Below, in pieces: positions 49,733 through 60,102 of a stretch of 64,000 bases of DNA. Position numbers and translations under genes: made by a program. The stretch lies in assembly GCA_020226215.1 (NCBI GenBank), contig CM035231.1, forward strand, positions 53,720,876-53,784,875. Direction: 5' to 3'. Below the pieces are notes generated by a model. That model was given only the letters and a program-made list of their open reading frames with translations. It was not told where the DNA came from and searched no databases. Position 1 is the first letter of the stretch, and each line of letters opens with the position of its first letter. This stretch comes from Sindora glabra. Taxonomy: Eukaryota; Streptophyta; Magnoliopsida; Fabales; Fabaceae.

Positions 49733-50079
49733 GAAATTCTAGAGTGACAAATAAAAAGGAATAAAAATATTTCTTTAAAATGTGATAGATAAAAAGAAAT
49801 AGAGGGAGTATAATATTTTATTTTATCTTTTAAAGTACAATCTTGTATTTTAGAAGAGCTTAGAAGAGCCTAATTCACCAATACATGTAATAAAATCATA
49901 TCAACATATAATTTTATAAATTTTTTTGAAATATTTTCATACATTTTGCAATATTTTGATTAAAAAATTAGTCATATAAAAATAAGAAAAAATAATTAAT
50001 AAAATTAATTCTAGTGTACTTATTAAATAGATATAGTGGGAATTGAACTTTTTATTAGAAAAATATCCCCTTTTTAAAC
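49733..50079. other. AT-rich noncoding DNA
   Basis: Nothing recognised beyond A/T-rich sequence. Confidence 0.4.
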
Positions 50080-51540
50080 AACATCAAGTAATTAAATTAA
50101 TCAAAGTAGCATTATAAAATACATAAACAATTTAATGTGCAAAACACTAAACTTTAGGGGGAAAATCACAAATGAAAAAAAGATTTATCATATTATCATA
50201 TACTATAGGATAATTATGCATAGTACTCTTAATGGTATAATGATACTCAATATTATCTTAAGAATGTTACTCCTTTCATATTATGGGTTTGAGCCCTTGA
50301 CCTTATATGTATATAATAAGTAAATTACCACTCGTACAATTGCATAAAAAATTACAAAATAATGTGTATTAAGATTCTCAATTATAATTCCATAACTTTC
50401 TAATCATCTTTCTCAAGTCTCTATCTGATACAATATTTATAACTCAAAAATACTTATTTAGCAAAAAATCTTAATCCTAATATAACACAAAAACTTTATT
50501 TGAATAAGAAGATAACTTATAATGGAAAATAATCACAAATTAATAATAATTAGAATTTCCAATAATTTTTACCTTGATATAAATTCTACCATCTTCATTA
50601 ATCTTTGTACTCTACCTATTACCAAACAAGACTAATAATGGAGCATCAACCATAAGAGTCCTTTATTGTTGCAATTTCTTAAAATTACAATAACTATCTT
50701 CCCATCAAGTAGTTTCACCTTAATTAAGTATCACAAGTTTTGCCAAAGTCTATCCATGACCATCTCATCTTCAAGAATCTTCCACATCTATAGGAATACT
50801 AAATGTGCAAATACTTTAATGAACTAGCATAAACTTTTAATTTTTCATCTTTGTCATCAACTACATCATCATTCATCATCCTCTTCAATTTATACACAAT
50901 CCAATCATCGATCACCACAATATGTGTCATCATTCATCATCATGATTATCATCATGACTACCATTATTATCACTTTCACTATCATCATTAATTTCATCCA
51001 TCATCCATCATGTGACATTAATTAAACTCTGCTATATCAAATTACTACTCTCAAAGGACTGAATTCCCTTTAATATTAGTTGTTGAGAACAATACCCGTT
51101 CTCTAAACAATAAATATTAAATAATTAAATTAATTAGAATAGTATAATAAAATACACAAATGATTTGACTTGGAGAACCCTAAATCTAAGGAGAAAAATC
51201 ATGGATAAAAAAAAAAGATTTACTCGATCATCAAAGATTATAGAATAATATATGCAAAAGTTCTTGATTATAACTTCATAACTGCTTAGCCATTATCCTT
51301 ACATCTCTCTCAGGCTTCTATGAATGTTTCTACATAACCCTCATAGGACTTGCATTGCATCTTTTTTGTACTTTAAACTTTTGATTAATATAAATATTTA
51401 TAATTCAAAAATATTTGTTTTGCAAGGAATTTGAATCTAATTCTAATATAAAAACTAACTTCAATAAGAAGATAATCCACAATAGAAAATTATAAAAAAT
51501 TAATAACAATTAAAATTTAGGTTAAACTCAACACTTTCAT
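50080..51540. repeat. Diverged direct-repeat pair around a CAT-rich core (possible retroelement remnant)
   Basis: Sequence from about 50085 (AATTAATCAAAGTAGCATTA, AAAATACATAAACAATTTAA, GGGGGAAAATCACAAATG, TTATAATTCCATAACTT) recurs in the same order from about 51115 (AATTAGAATAGTATAATAAA, AAAATACACAAATGATTTGA, GGAGAAAAATCATGGATA, TTATAACTTCATAACTG). Between them lies a pyrimidine-rich segment with many CAT/CATCAT repeats (50840-51015). The arrangement could be two LTRs of an old element, but no gag or pol is seen. Confidence 0.5.
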
Positions 51541-51989
51541 ATTCTCCTTAGTAAAATAGAAAATTTATATTTTGGCTAATCCGCATCTTCTATCATTATT
51601 AATGCAGCATATGGATTACATTTACGTGGGTTAAATCTGTGAAATTTCTTAGAATAAATGAATTTATCTTTGATTCGTTTGCCATTCCATCCTATAAGTC
51701 AGTATCTATAAGCATTTATAATTTTTATAAAAAATAATAATTTTTTTATAAAAATTAAAATTTTTAATTCTCATATTAAATTTAAAAAAATTTAGCTTGT
51801 TCATTATTGTACCTTAATAAAATTTGATGCAATTAATCTATATTACTTACCCCATTACATGGCAGTGGGAGACAAGAAAAATCAGTCTTTTCATGCCCCA
51901 TACTTAATTACTATGAACTAGATATTGGCTTGTTTGATGCTCTCATAATTGGGACAAAAACTACAAGTTTTTGTATCATCTCTATTTTC

Positions 51990-52739
51990 CAATATTATGA
52001 AATTTGAACAGATTGATTAGTTCAACTAGTCCAACTGAAAACAAAACTCTAATTCGGTATACAGGTAATGACTAGAATCTGACTTAATGATTGAATTGCT
52101 TCGAACCAGCTCCCGGTGTTTATCCAATAAAGTCGTTGAACTGGAGAACTTGGCTCGAAGGAGTCATTGACCATCTATTTAATAAAATAATAAAAAGATA
52201 AGTGTTCTAAAGGACTATTAGTCTATTACACACCTTCTTGCAACATCCTTTCACATTGCTACCCACTGATGCAAGGAACACCTTCATTGTAGAGTAGCGT
52301 TTCATGTTATATGTAAAGTTTCTAATTTTTATTTTTTTCACTACCTTCATCTGATTTTTTTTATAAGTAATTTTTATCAAATTATATTTTATGTAATAAT
52401 TAAATTATTTTTATTTGATAAACATTATTAGTATTTAAGGTAACAAATTTAAAATTTTCAATAGGTTAAAATGAAATATAATTTTAATATTATAAAATAT
52501 ATTAAAATTATGTTAGATAATTGTAATTGTGAGAAGATTAACATTTATTTATTACATTTTAAAAATATTCTAGTATAAATTAAGTAGAATTACTTTTTAT
52601 ATAAATATATATATAATAGATAATTTTATACATATGAAATATTTGTTAACTAATTCAGTCATCTAATCCGATTAGTTAAATTTATCCGACCTTGACTCAT
52701 TCATTCTACCGGACGGCTAGATTGGATTTTAAAACATCA
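51990..52739. mobile_element. hAT-like MITE, about 750 bp
   Basis: Left end AATATTATGAAATTTGAAC with GGTTCAACT-like phrases (TAGTTCAACTAGTCCAACTG); the right end, reverse-complemented, reads ATGTTTTAAAATCCAATCTAG then CCGTCCGGTAG and GAGTCAAGGTCGG. It resembles the MITE at 11435 in layout and wording. Target duplication is not clear, so the ends are approximate. Confidence 0.5.
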
Positions 52740-53505
52740 CTATATTTTCATGGTGCCAAACGGTACCTCCATTCCTATTCTCCACGAAGCGCGTCCCGTG
52801 GAAATCCCCAACTCTAGAAATAATTGCCTTGCCTATCCATTACCCTACAGAGAGATAGACCGCGGATAAAAGGTTAATAGTGAAGGACGAAAAGGACAAA
52901 GGACCTCTCCTTAGAAATCTCGAATTCCTAGCTTCCATCATCGAATTCAAGGTCAAAAGAAACCGCGAAAGTTGAGTTCCGCCGGCAAAGCATTGTGTGC
53001 TTTCCTTCTCTTCCTTTTTCGTTTTCAATTTGATCCTTTATTCACCCTCCAAGCCGGAAGCTGTTCTCTATAATCTTTCCTGTCTTCTTTCTTCATCATT
53101 TTTTTCCCAATATAAATCAATTTTATATCAGAAACTTATTTTAGTTTTTGTTCGTAGTTGATTGGACTTACATTTCAACCCTGAAACAAGCTGAAATGAA
53201 AAAAGAAAAATAGTTATGATGCTTTTCGGATTACTTCAGTATATGTGGGTTTAATTTAAGCGATGCAGTTCATTGTAAAGATGCTTTTCCTATAGGATCT
53301 GTCAAAGAAGCCATTCCAGGATCGAGGCTAGACGGAGAACCCCAAGAGACCCCTGTGAACTAGGGCTTTCGATCTTCAAATTAGATGGTACAGTTTGTTA
53401 TGGGGCTATGTTCCTCCGGTGATTAACAACTGCATATGATATTCAAGGAATCCGTACTCGCAAGTCAAGGTCCGCTGCGGTAGCTCTTGCTGCGGACTGC
53501 AACTT
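52740..53505 (+). other. Less AT-rich island, unrecognised gene fragment or leader
   Basis: Clearly richer in G and C than its surroundings (for example CACGAAGCGCGTCCCGTGG, GCCGGCAAAGC, GGTCCGCTGCGGTAGCTC). 53000-53110 is CT-rich like a plant 5' UTR, and an ATG at about 53385 opens only a 13-codon frame. I find no protein-like frame on either strand. It could be a truncated gene 5' end, a captured fragment, or a noncoding transcript. Confidence 0.4.
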
Positions 53506-53709
53506 ATTTGTGATTTTTTTCTAATTTTACATTATAATGACAATATATTTTTATATTCACTCGCAATTTTATTAATAACAATAAAATTGCAATCAAAATT
53601 ATATTCGAGATCACAATTCCAACTTAAAATCATGCAAAAAAACTACAAAAATACTCTATTTAGACTTAGAGAGTTTAATTAAGATCTTGAATAATGGAAT
53701 TCTTATTAA

Positions 53710-53768
53710 TATCTCATTACATGAGAGATATATGACGAATTCTTCCTAATATCTCAGTACATGAGTGG
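53710..53768 (-). promoter_or_regulatory. Doublet 3' motif downstream of PMEI gene 4
   Basis: Plus-strand sequences TATCTCATTACATGAGAGAT (53710 on) and TATCTCAGTACATGAGTGG (53750 on) lie 57 and 19 bp past the stop codon. The first is an almost perfect palindrome: TCTCAT, a 3-base loop, ATGAGA. This is the best-preserved pair among the four genes. Confidence 0.5.
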
Positions 53769-53786
53769 CAAAAAAAACTCTAATTC

Positions 53787-54329
53787 TTATGATGCATCGT
53801 CCAACAAAATACCCATCTTTTCAACAATGAAACCAAAATTTGCCAAATCCACGTTATTCTTCAGAAGTGGAGACTTGTTATCTTGAGTTTGATCCAAACA
53901 TTCACCGGAAAGCGATACGAGAAGCGATCCCTGAAGCTTCACGGCACCGTAATTCCCATTTTTCAGGAACTCTCTGGCCTCTTGGAGGACTCCCACAGCT
54001 TCTTCACTATAAGTTATGTAGCACTCTTGGTATTGTCTTTTTGACTCAGGATCAGGTGTATTATTTATTAACGACTTGAGAAGTGCAATGGTATTGGTAA
54101 GATTGGCCTGAGCTACACTGACAGTATACTCGACGAGAGTAACAAGATCCTTACCTCGTGCACCGCCTGGCATGGAATTGAGAACTTCTAAACAAAATTT
54201 AGGGTGTAGAGTTTGTCTGCATAGGTTTCCTACCCTAACGACTTTTCCTGAATGGGTCAAGAGAGAGAAGGAAAAGAGGAGAAGCAGAATGAGAGAAGAG
54301 AAACTAGATTTAAAAACGGAAGAGAACAT
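53787..54329 (-). CDS. PMEI/invertase-inhibitor family protein, gene 4 of cluster
   Basis: Intact intronless frame of 180 residues starting MFSSVFKSSFSSL, with a strongly hydrophobic signal peptide (about 12-27). PMEI cysteines are at C37, C46, C103 and C144, the same positions as in genes 2 and 3. PGGARGKDLVTL follows Cys46, as in gene 1. Sequons are N76 (NLT) and N89 (NNT). Central and C-terminal parts resemble gene 1 more than genes 2/3 (for example SKRQYQECY and the GVL-EA-E/F-LK-G-YG pattern), while the THSG end of the signal peptide is shared with genes 2/3. By family it is an apoplastic inhibitor of pectin methylesterase or invertase. It is transcribed opposite to genes 2 and 3 and lies about 5.7 kb beyond gene 3. 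Confidence 0.93.
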   Translation of the reverse strand: MFSSVFKSSFSSLILLLLFSFSLLTHSGKVVRVGNLCRQTLHPKFCLEVLNSMPGGARGKDLVTLVEYTVSVAQANLTNTIALLKSLINNTPDPESKRQYQECYITYSEEAVGVLQEAREFLKNGNYGAVKLQGSLLVSLSGECLDQTQDNKSPLLKNNVDLANFGFIVEKMGILLDDAS

Positions 54330-54389
54330 TGTATTCTTTTAACTTTGAATGTATAGTTTACAACTATGCTCTCAAAATGTGTATCTACA

Positions 54390-54398
54390 CTATTTAAA
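54390..54398 (-). promoter_or_regulatory. TATA-like box TTTAAATAG of PMEI gene 4
   Basis: On the minus strand TTTAAATAG, about 60 bp before the ATG, preceded by GCCATTCATAAAG, which resembles GCCATCAAG before the boxes of genes 2 and 3. Confidence 0.5.
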
Positions 54399-54399
54399 C

Positions 54400-55044
54400 T
54401 TTATGAATGGCATATCGTAACTCTTCTTTATTTAATTTCTATTAATTTTGTATAACGGAAACATGTGAGGTTACGCCCTTTCAAAACTGAAGAAATTAAA
54501 AGTTAAATCTTAAATTGAGTATCCATTCTCACACCAATTCATACTTCTACACCATTTTCATAGAAAGAAAAGTTGTTGAGTGAGATTTAACTTATATATG
54601 GAAGGCATTGAAATCTTACAAGTAGTCAATGTGATCTTAAAAAATTATTAAAAAAATGGAATTTTTTAAGTGGCTAGTCTAATTTAGTTGCGAGAGCTCG
54701 ATTTGTTAGAAATTTTAAAGTTTGAACTTTTTTTTGATGAGTTGAAATATTTACTTTGTGAGCAAAAAATACAAAAAATAAAAGTTCAACTTTATTTCGT
54801 TTAGTGAAAAAATTTAATCTTACCACATTACTAAAATTTCGGCAGTATATATATATCTGTGTGTGTGTGTGATAATATAAGTGACAAATTATATAACACA
54901 TGTATATAACATTTTAAATTTGAATTCAATACATTAAAAAGAGAGAAAAACTCCAAGAAAAATCAAATGTCTAGACCGAGGACACAAACGTTAGTGGGAC
55001 AAATATTTATAAATTAAATAAAAAATATATCACAAAATAATACA
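54400..55044. other. AT-rich noncoding DNA upstream of PMEI gene 4
   Basis: Contains the gene 4 promoter region at its left edge and a short TA/TG run near 54846-54870; nothing else recognised. Confidence 0.5.
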
Positions 55045-55480
55045 CATTGCAAGAAATAAATCCTAAAGTGGCGATACCTAAAGTGATGATACATTAAAGT
55101 CTCTTTAGAGCCCAATAATCTAAAATGACAACAAGGATGTCTCTTAGGAGGCCCAGAAAAAATTCTAACCTCTAAAGCAAAATGATAATGTCATCTCTTT
55201 AAACAATTAAAAGCTATGCAAGAAATGAGGACACCATTTTCGGAGCCAATAACACTAAACTAATGACAGAGCTGTCGTTTTAGAGGTAAACAATTTTCAA
55301 GGCCGACCAAAAACCTTAAAAGTGGCAACATAATCATCTCTTTAGTGCAAAAAAGTCGTTGCTTTAGGATTTAGGAAGATTAGGTACTACAATTGGAACG
55401 TTGGACTCTAAAGCGATGACTTCATTAAAATCTAAAGAGATAGCTTTTAAAATATCATTGATTTAGAGTCTAGATATAAT
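55045..55480. repeat. CACTA subterminal repeat zone
   Basis: The motif CTAAAGTGGCGA and variants (CTAAAGTGATGA, CTAAAATGACAAC, TAAAAGTGGCAAC, CTAAAGCGATGAC, and inverted GTCGTTTTAG, GTCGTTGCTTTAG) occur about ten times in both orientations. Such repeats bind the transposase in CACTA elements. Confidence 0.7.
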
Positions 55481-56689
55481 TCTCACACCACTAGCACGTT
55501 CCTCATTTCTCTATGCACGATTCCTCCTCTTCTCCAACGACAAAAGGTAATTTATCTCACTCTTTGTCTAAATCTTTCAACTTTATCATCTTCTTTATCT
55601 TTCTTACTCCCATTTCTATCATTTTTAAAGTTTTTTTTTTGTTATGTTTTCCATAGATTTGATTGCATTTTGAAGTAATATTTTATTCCTTACAATATGA
55701 TGTTTTTGTATAAATTTAATTGTGGTTGTGTTTGTGAGTTTGTTATTGTCAATATTAAAGGATCAATTTTAGGCTTTTTATGTGTAGTTGATACATTTCA
55801 AGACATGAAAATAAGTTACAAATTCTATTGTTATTTTGCTTTGCTTACTCATGAAGATTTGAATATGTAGTTAATTTAATTTAAGATATCTAGTTGATAC
55901 GATTTGATATATAACTTTTTTTTTATTTTTTACTGTTGTTTTGCTTTGTCTTACTAATATAGATTTATGAAAATGAGTAATGTGTTGATGATGTAAATCT
56001 GTTAATACATTTATATTTTATTCGTACGTGGTGCAGGTTCGTAAAGTAGATATAGTGAAGTTTAGATTTATGATAGGACTATAAGCTTAGAAGTAGTTTC
56101 GGAAGCATTAAAAGAGAGTACAAAAATGAAAAAATTTAATAATTTGAATAAAAAAAGATATTAGGTAATGACATGTTAAAAATTTAAATTTACAATACTT
56201 AAAAATATATGTGAGAAAACTCATGACTAATAAGTAAAAAATAAAAATATTAAATATGAAAAATTATTATTAACTTAATTATTAAATTTATTGGAGATTC
56301 TTAATTATTAAAAAATCAAGAAACCTCTTAATAATTAATTGCAATTAGTTCATTCTACGTAAATAAATCGTTAAAAAATTCATTAATATAGAAGAGAGTA
56401 ATAAAAACTGAGAAATAAAAATGATTAATTTTATCATAATTATGCCTAAAAAGTGTCATGATTACTATGTAAACGCAAGTTAAATAATTGATATTGAAAA
56501 AGTATTTTCTTTGTTATTTATTAAAATATTTGAAGTTCTATAATTATTGAGAATTGTATTATATTTTTCAAACTTTAATTTTTCTAATGTATTATATTAA
56601 TTTAGTAGCCAAAAAGACATTATTTGAAATCAATCTACACTTTATAAATGCATTTTAATATGAAAAAAATGAGCTTTTTCATTAATTGT
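55481..56689. other. Noncoding DNA between CACTA end and LINE
   Basis: 55500-55560 is less AT-rich (CACGATTCCTCCTCTTCTCC, then AAAAGGTAATTTATC), resembling a leader exon with a donor site; ACGTGGTGCAGGTTCG at 56029 resembles an acceptor. This could be the untranslated start of the transposon transcript. Otherwise AT-rich and featureless. Confidence 0.35.
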
Positions 56690-58130
56690 TATGACCTTAA
56701 GAACAAAATTTTGAAAATAAATTTACATGTTATATTACATAAGCTAATGGATCTGAAATATGCATACTTCTCAATTTTCTCTTCCTTAGGTATTAAAGCA
56801 ATACAAGTTTGATTTAGACTTTGCAAAAGATATCCTCCGTTAAGAAAAAGAATGAATCATATGAGTCAAATTTGAACCAACCTAAAATCAAAAGTGTTGA
56901 AAGAACTTTATTAGAAAGCCATCTAGTCCTAGTACCTTATCAGGATGACAATGTGCAACTGCCAATCTAACTTCCTCTTCAATTAATGGATTGGTTAAAA
57001 TTGTTGTATGATGTAGCTACAATGTAGGAATTTACAAATTTGTAAGTTTTTCCTCTATTTCTTATGAAATATGATTACTAGAAAAAAGATGCTCAAAATG
57101 CTCTTTAGCTAGGCATTTAATTTTTTTAATAACTTCTTCCCATTCTCCTTTGGTATTTTTAATTTTGTTGAATCTTCATTTAACTCTTCTTTTATTAACC
57201 AAGGAATAAAAATATGTAATATTGTGGTCACCATTTAATAACCACAATTATTTAGTGTGCCTTTTGAGACCAAGTAACTAAGCAAGTATTCTAATTGTTT
57301 TCTCATTTGATAAACCTCTAAATTAAGCAAAATTAGATTATTTTGATGTAAAAGCATCTTAGACTTTATTTCTTGGATTTTTTTGTAAATTCCTAAATAC
57401 CTTTTTATCTCATTCTCGCAAATACATTTTCGTTGTTTTTAATTTTCTTTCTATCATGTATGTATCAAATCTTACATGTAGCACTAGGTAGGCCTTATGC
57501 ACAATTCATATTTTGGATGTGTTAATCACATGGCTTGAAATTTAAATGAGAATTTTTTACATACTATTTGCCTAGATATAAATAGAAGGAAAGGGCCATG
57601 ATTAGATGCATAAATAGATAAAGCATTCATATTAGTATATAAGAAAATATTTATCCATTTAAGATTATAAATAAATCTTTGTAATCTTTCCCATACAGCA
57701 TCCCCCCTTATTAATTATTCATACAAGTAAACCACAAACTTTTAAGTTGGATGTTTATGAATCCACTACTTTCACAAATGTCCAAAAAAATCTTGTGCTT
57801 CCGCTATATTATCATTTTGACTAAGTTTCTCCTCCTTGCTTGGTGTCTGGTTAAACCTCACCCCCTTCCAAAAAAATAAATAAATTTAGGGCTCATTCTG
57901 CTCAGTTGTTGTGTCTTGACATGATTTAATGAAGTCCCAAAGAAGTCTTCTATATGTAAGCCTTGAAGAGTCATATACTCCAATAAGTAAAAAAGATTGT
58001 GTCCCATCTCTTTTAAGCTTAACATGGATTTAAAGTTCTGTAACATTCAACGTTTGAACTTGATAATCACTAATCCATGCAAGCATCTTAGTTTTGTGAC
58101 TTTGAGAGGAGTACACATACATAAACTGGT
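56690..58130 (-). pseudogene. L1-type LINE fragment (endonuclease and reverse transcriptase)
   Basis: Minus-strand translation, across shifts and stops, follows a plant L1 ORF2. Endonuclease: IGVYDSSRLTYRRLLWDFIK, GVRFNQTPSKEEKL (the GDFN site, here degraded), DNIAEAQDFFGHL, WERLQRF. Linker: NGDHN-like GDHNITYFY (about 57210-57240) and KKIKCLAKEHFEHLF. Reverse transcriptase start: EEVRLAVAHCHPDKVLGLDG, FLIKFFQHF, LNQTCIALIPKEEK, then FRSISLCNI. The catalytic YxDD region is missing, so the copy is truncated and dead. It appears to be inserted in the CACTA element. Confidence 0.85.
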
Positions 58131-60102
58131 CCAAGGGACAGAATTTTGAGTTACACGAAAAATGAAAATTTTCTCCCATCTCTTATAAAATTATAAAACT
58201 AAAGAAGAGGATTCTGTTTTCTCTAGTAAAAATGATGCCGAATTCCTTTTTATTTCTGTCTTGTATTACATCTTGTTTAATTGTGATCTAAATGAACACA
58301 GAAAACAAGATGTGGGATGAATGCACAAATTAACTTCAACATTTTTTAACACAATTGACTAAATAATGACACGGAATTACACGACATTAAATGGCACCAA
58401 ATGGACTTGACAATTAAACAAAAAATAATAAGACAAACCAAACATGGCAAACTTGGATGATTGAATGATGCAAGGAAATTAAATAAACCACTGGAAACAA
58501 TTTAAACAACCGATAAAGAATAAATCAAGTAAAGATGAAATAGCAAATTGGACAGAAACAAAATTGAAATTAAGACAACCGCAATTATGAAGAACCAAAA
58601 GAACAATAAGAAAGCAGAATAAAATTGAAATAGAAATAGTACCAAATTAAAAATAATATTCAAATATAAGAATTAGATACCTTGCTTTGAATATCAAATA
58701 ATAAGAATCTATGCTAGGTTATCTCAAAATTTAGTAGATCAATTTGAAAAACAAAATGATAATCATGCTAAAATATTTCATCTTTTACTTTATTCTATTA
58801 CATTTTTTAACCCTTTTTTTATAGGTAGTATTTTTTCTTGCTTGAGTCCTATCACGCGGCTTGCAGGAACGAGAGTCACTTTTACTTTAAAACAAGGAAC
58901 TGAGGATATACTACCTTAAACAAATCCTACTCCATCGAAGGCCGAAGGAAAGCAACTGACTAACCCTCCATTCAATCAATTAAAGAAAGGGAAAGGTGAA
59001 AGAGACTTCTAGACAATAGACAAGCTTGCTCACAGAATTGCCCACTCACTTGAGAACTTACTTGATAGCTTTCCTAATCTCTCTCTCAAAGTCATACGAG
59101 TAATTTCATCCCTTTACCATATAAAAATTGCTTTATGAAAGGCCATATTCTGCTCTAGAAAATGGATATTCTATTCCAACATAGGCTAAAGCCCCAGTAA
59201 TTTCCTAATAAGGCCGCGTCTCCGTGATTTCCTTGTGCTAAAACTTCCTGGGTTGGGATAATTTAATATTACCTTCTCCTTTTCCATGACTGAATCCTGC
59301 ATCTAGGAGCACTCACGGAGGTCATATTCCTGATATTCATTGTTCAAATCCTCATCTTGTCAATGGAAATGCTATTGCTCATCCATCAACAGTTAGCGAA
59401 GTGCTTCTCTTCAAATCAAAATTAAAATTTTGCATTGAGATTAGTACTTCTAATAATATTTTTAAATACAACTTTGAAAATATTGAAATATTTTTTACAC
59501 ATAAAATATGGTAAGAAGCACTATGTGTTTTTTAACTTTATTTTCCTTTGCTATATCTCATCATTTGATTCCTAATTTTAGATGGATTGGTGATTTAATA
59601 TTATATTTTATTTTTATTTTTTATTTTTTTAACATCATAAAAGAATTGTAGATATAAAAGAGAAAAATGCTCAAGATGCAAGGAATAAAGTAAAAAATGA
59701 AATATTTTTTAATGTTATTTTGTAGAAGAATTAATTTTGAATATAATAATGTAAGCAAAGTTTAATAATGTCGAGTACTACATATCAAGTTTTATTTCTT
59801 AATTTGAACATCTTTTGTTGTGTTCTTTTCATTCAAGAATACACAATTATATTTTATAGTATCACATCATCTATTCTACACATGGAGGTTACACAAGAAA
59901 AATTGTCTGTTTTTTTTTCATAGAATGAAGCTAGATCATATTTAAAGTAGATCACCTTGATGCATGTCTTAATTATGTTAAATTATATTTTTATAGAATA
60001 AAGTTGGTTTATATTTAAGCAAATCACCTTAAGAGGAGCTTTCCTCACTCATTTTCTTTATTGTTTGTGTGATGAAATCTTGTAGCTCATCCTACAATAG
60101 TG
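58131..60102. other. Noncoding DNA between LINE and transposase
   Basis: No gene recognised. 58850-59400 is less AT-rich (ACGCGGCTTGCAGGAACG, AAGGCCGCGTCTCCGTG) without a usable frame; it may be another retroelement remnant or part of the CACTA leader. Confidence 0.4.
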
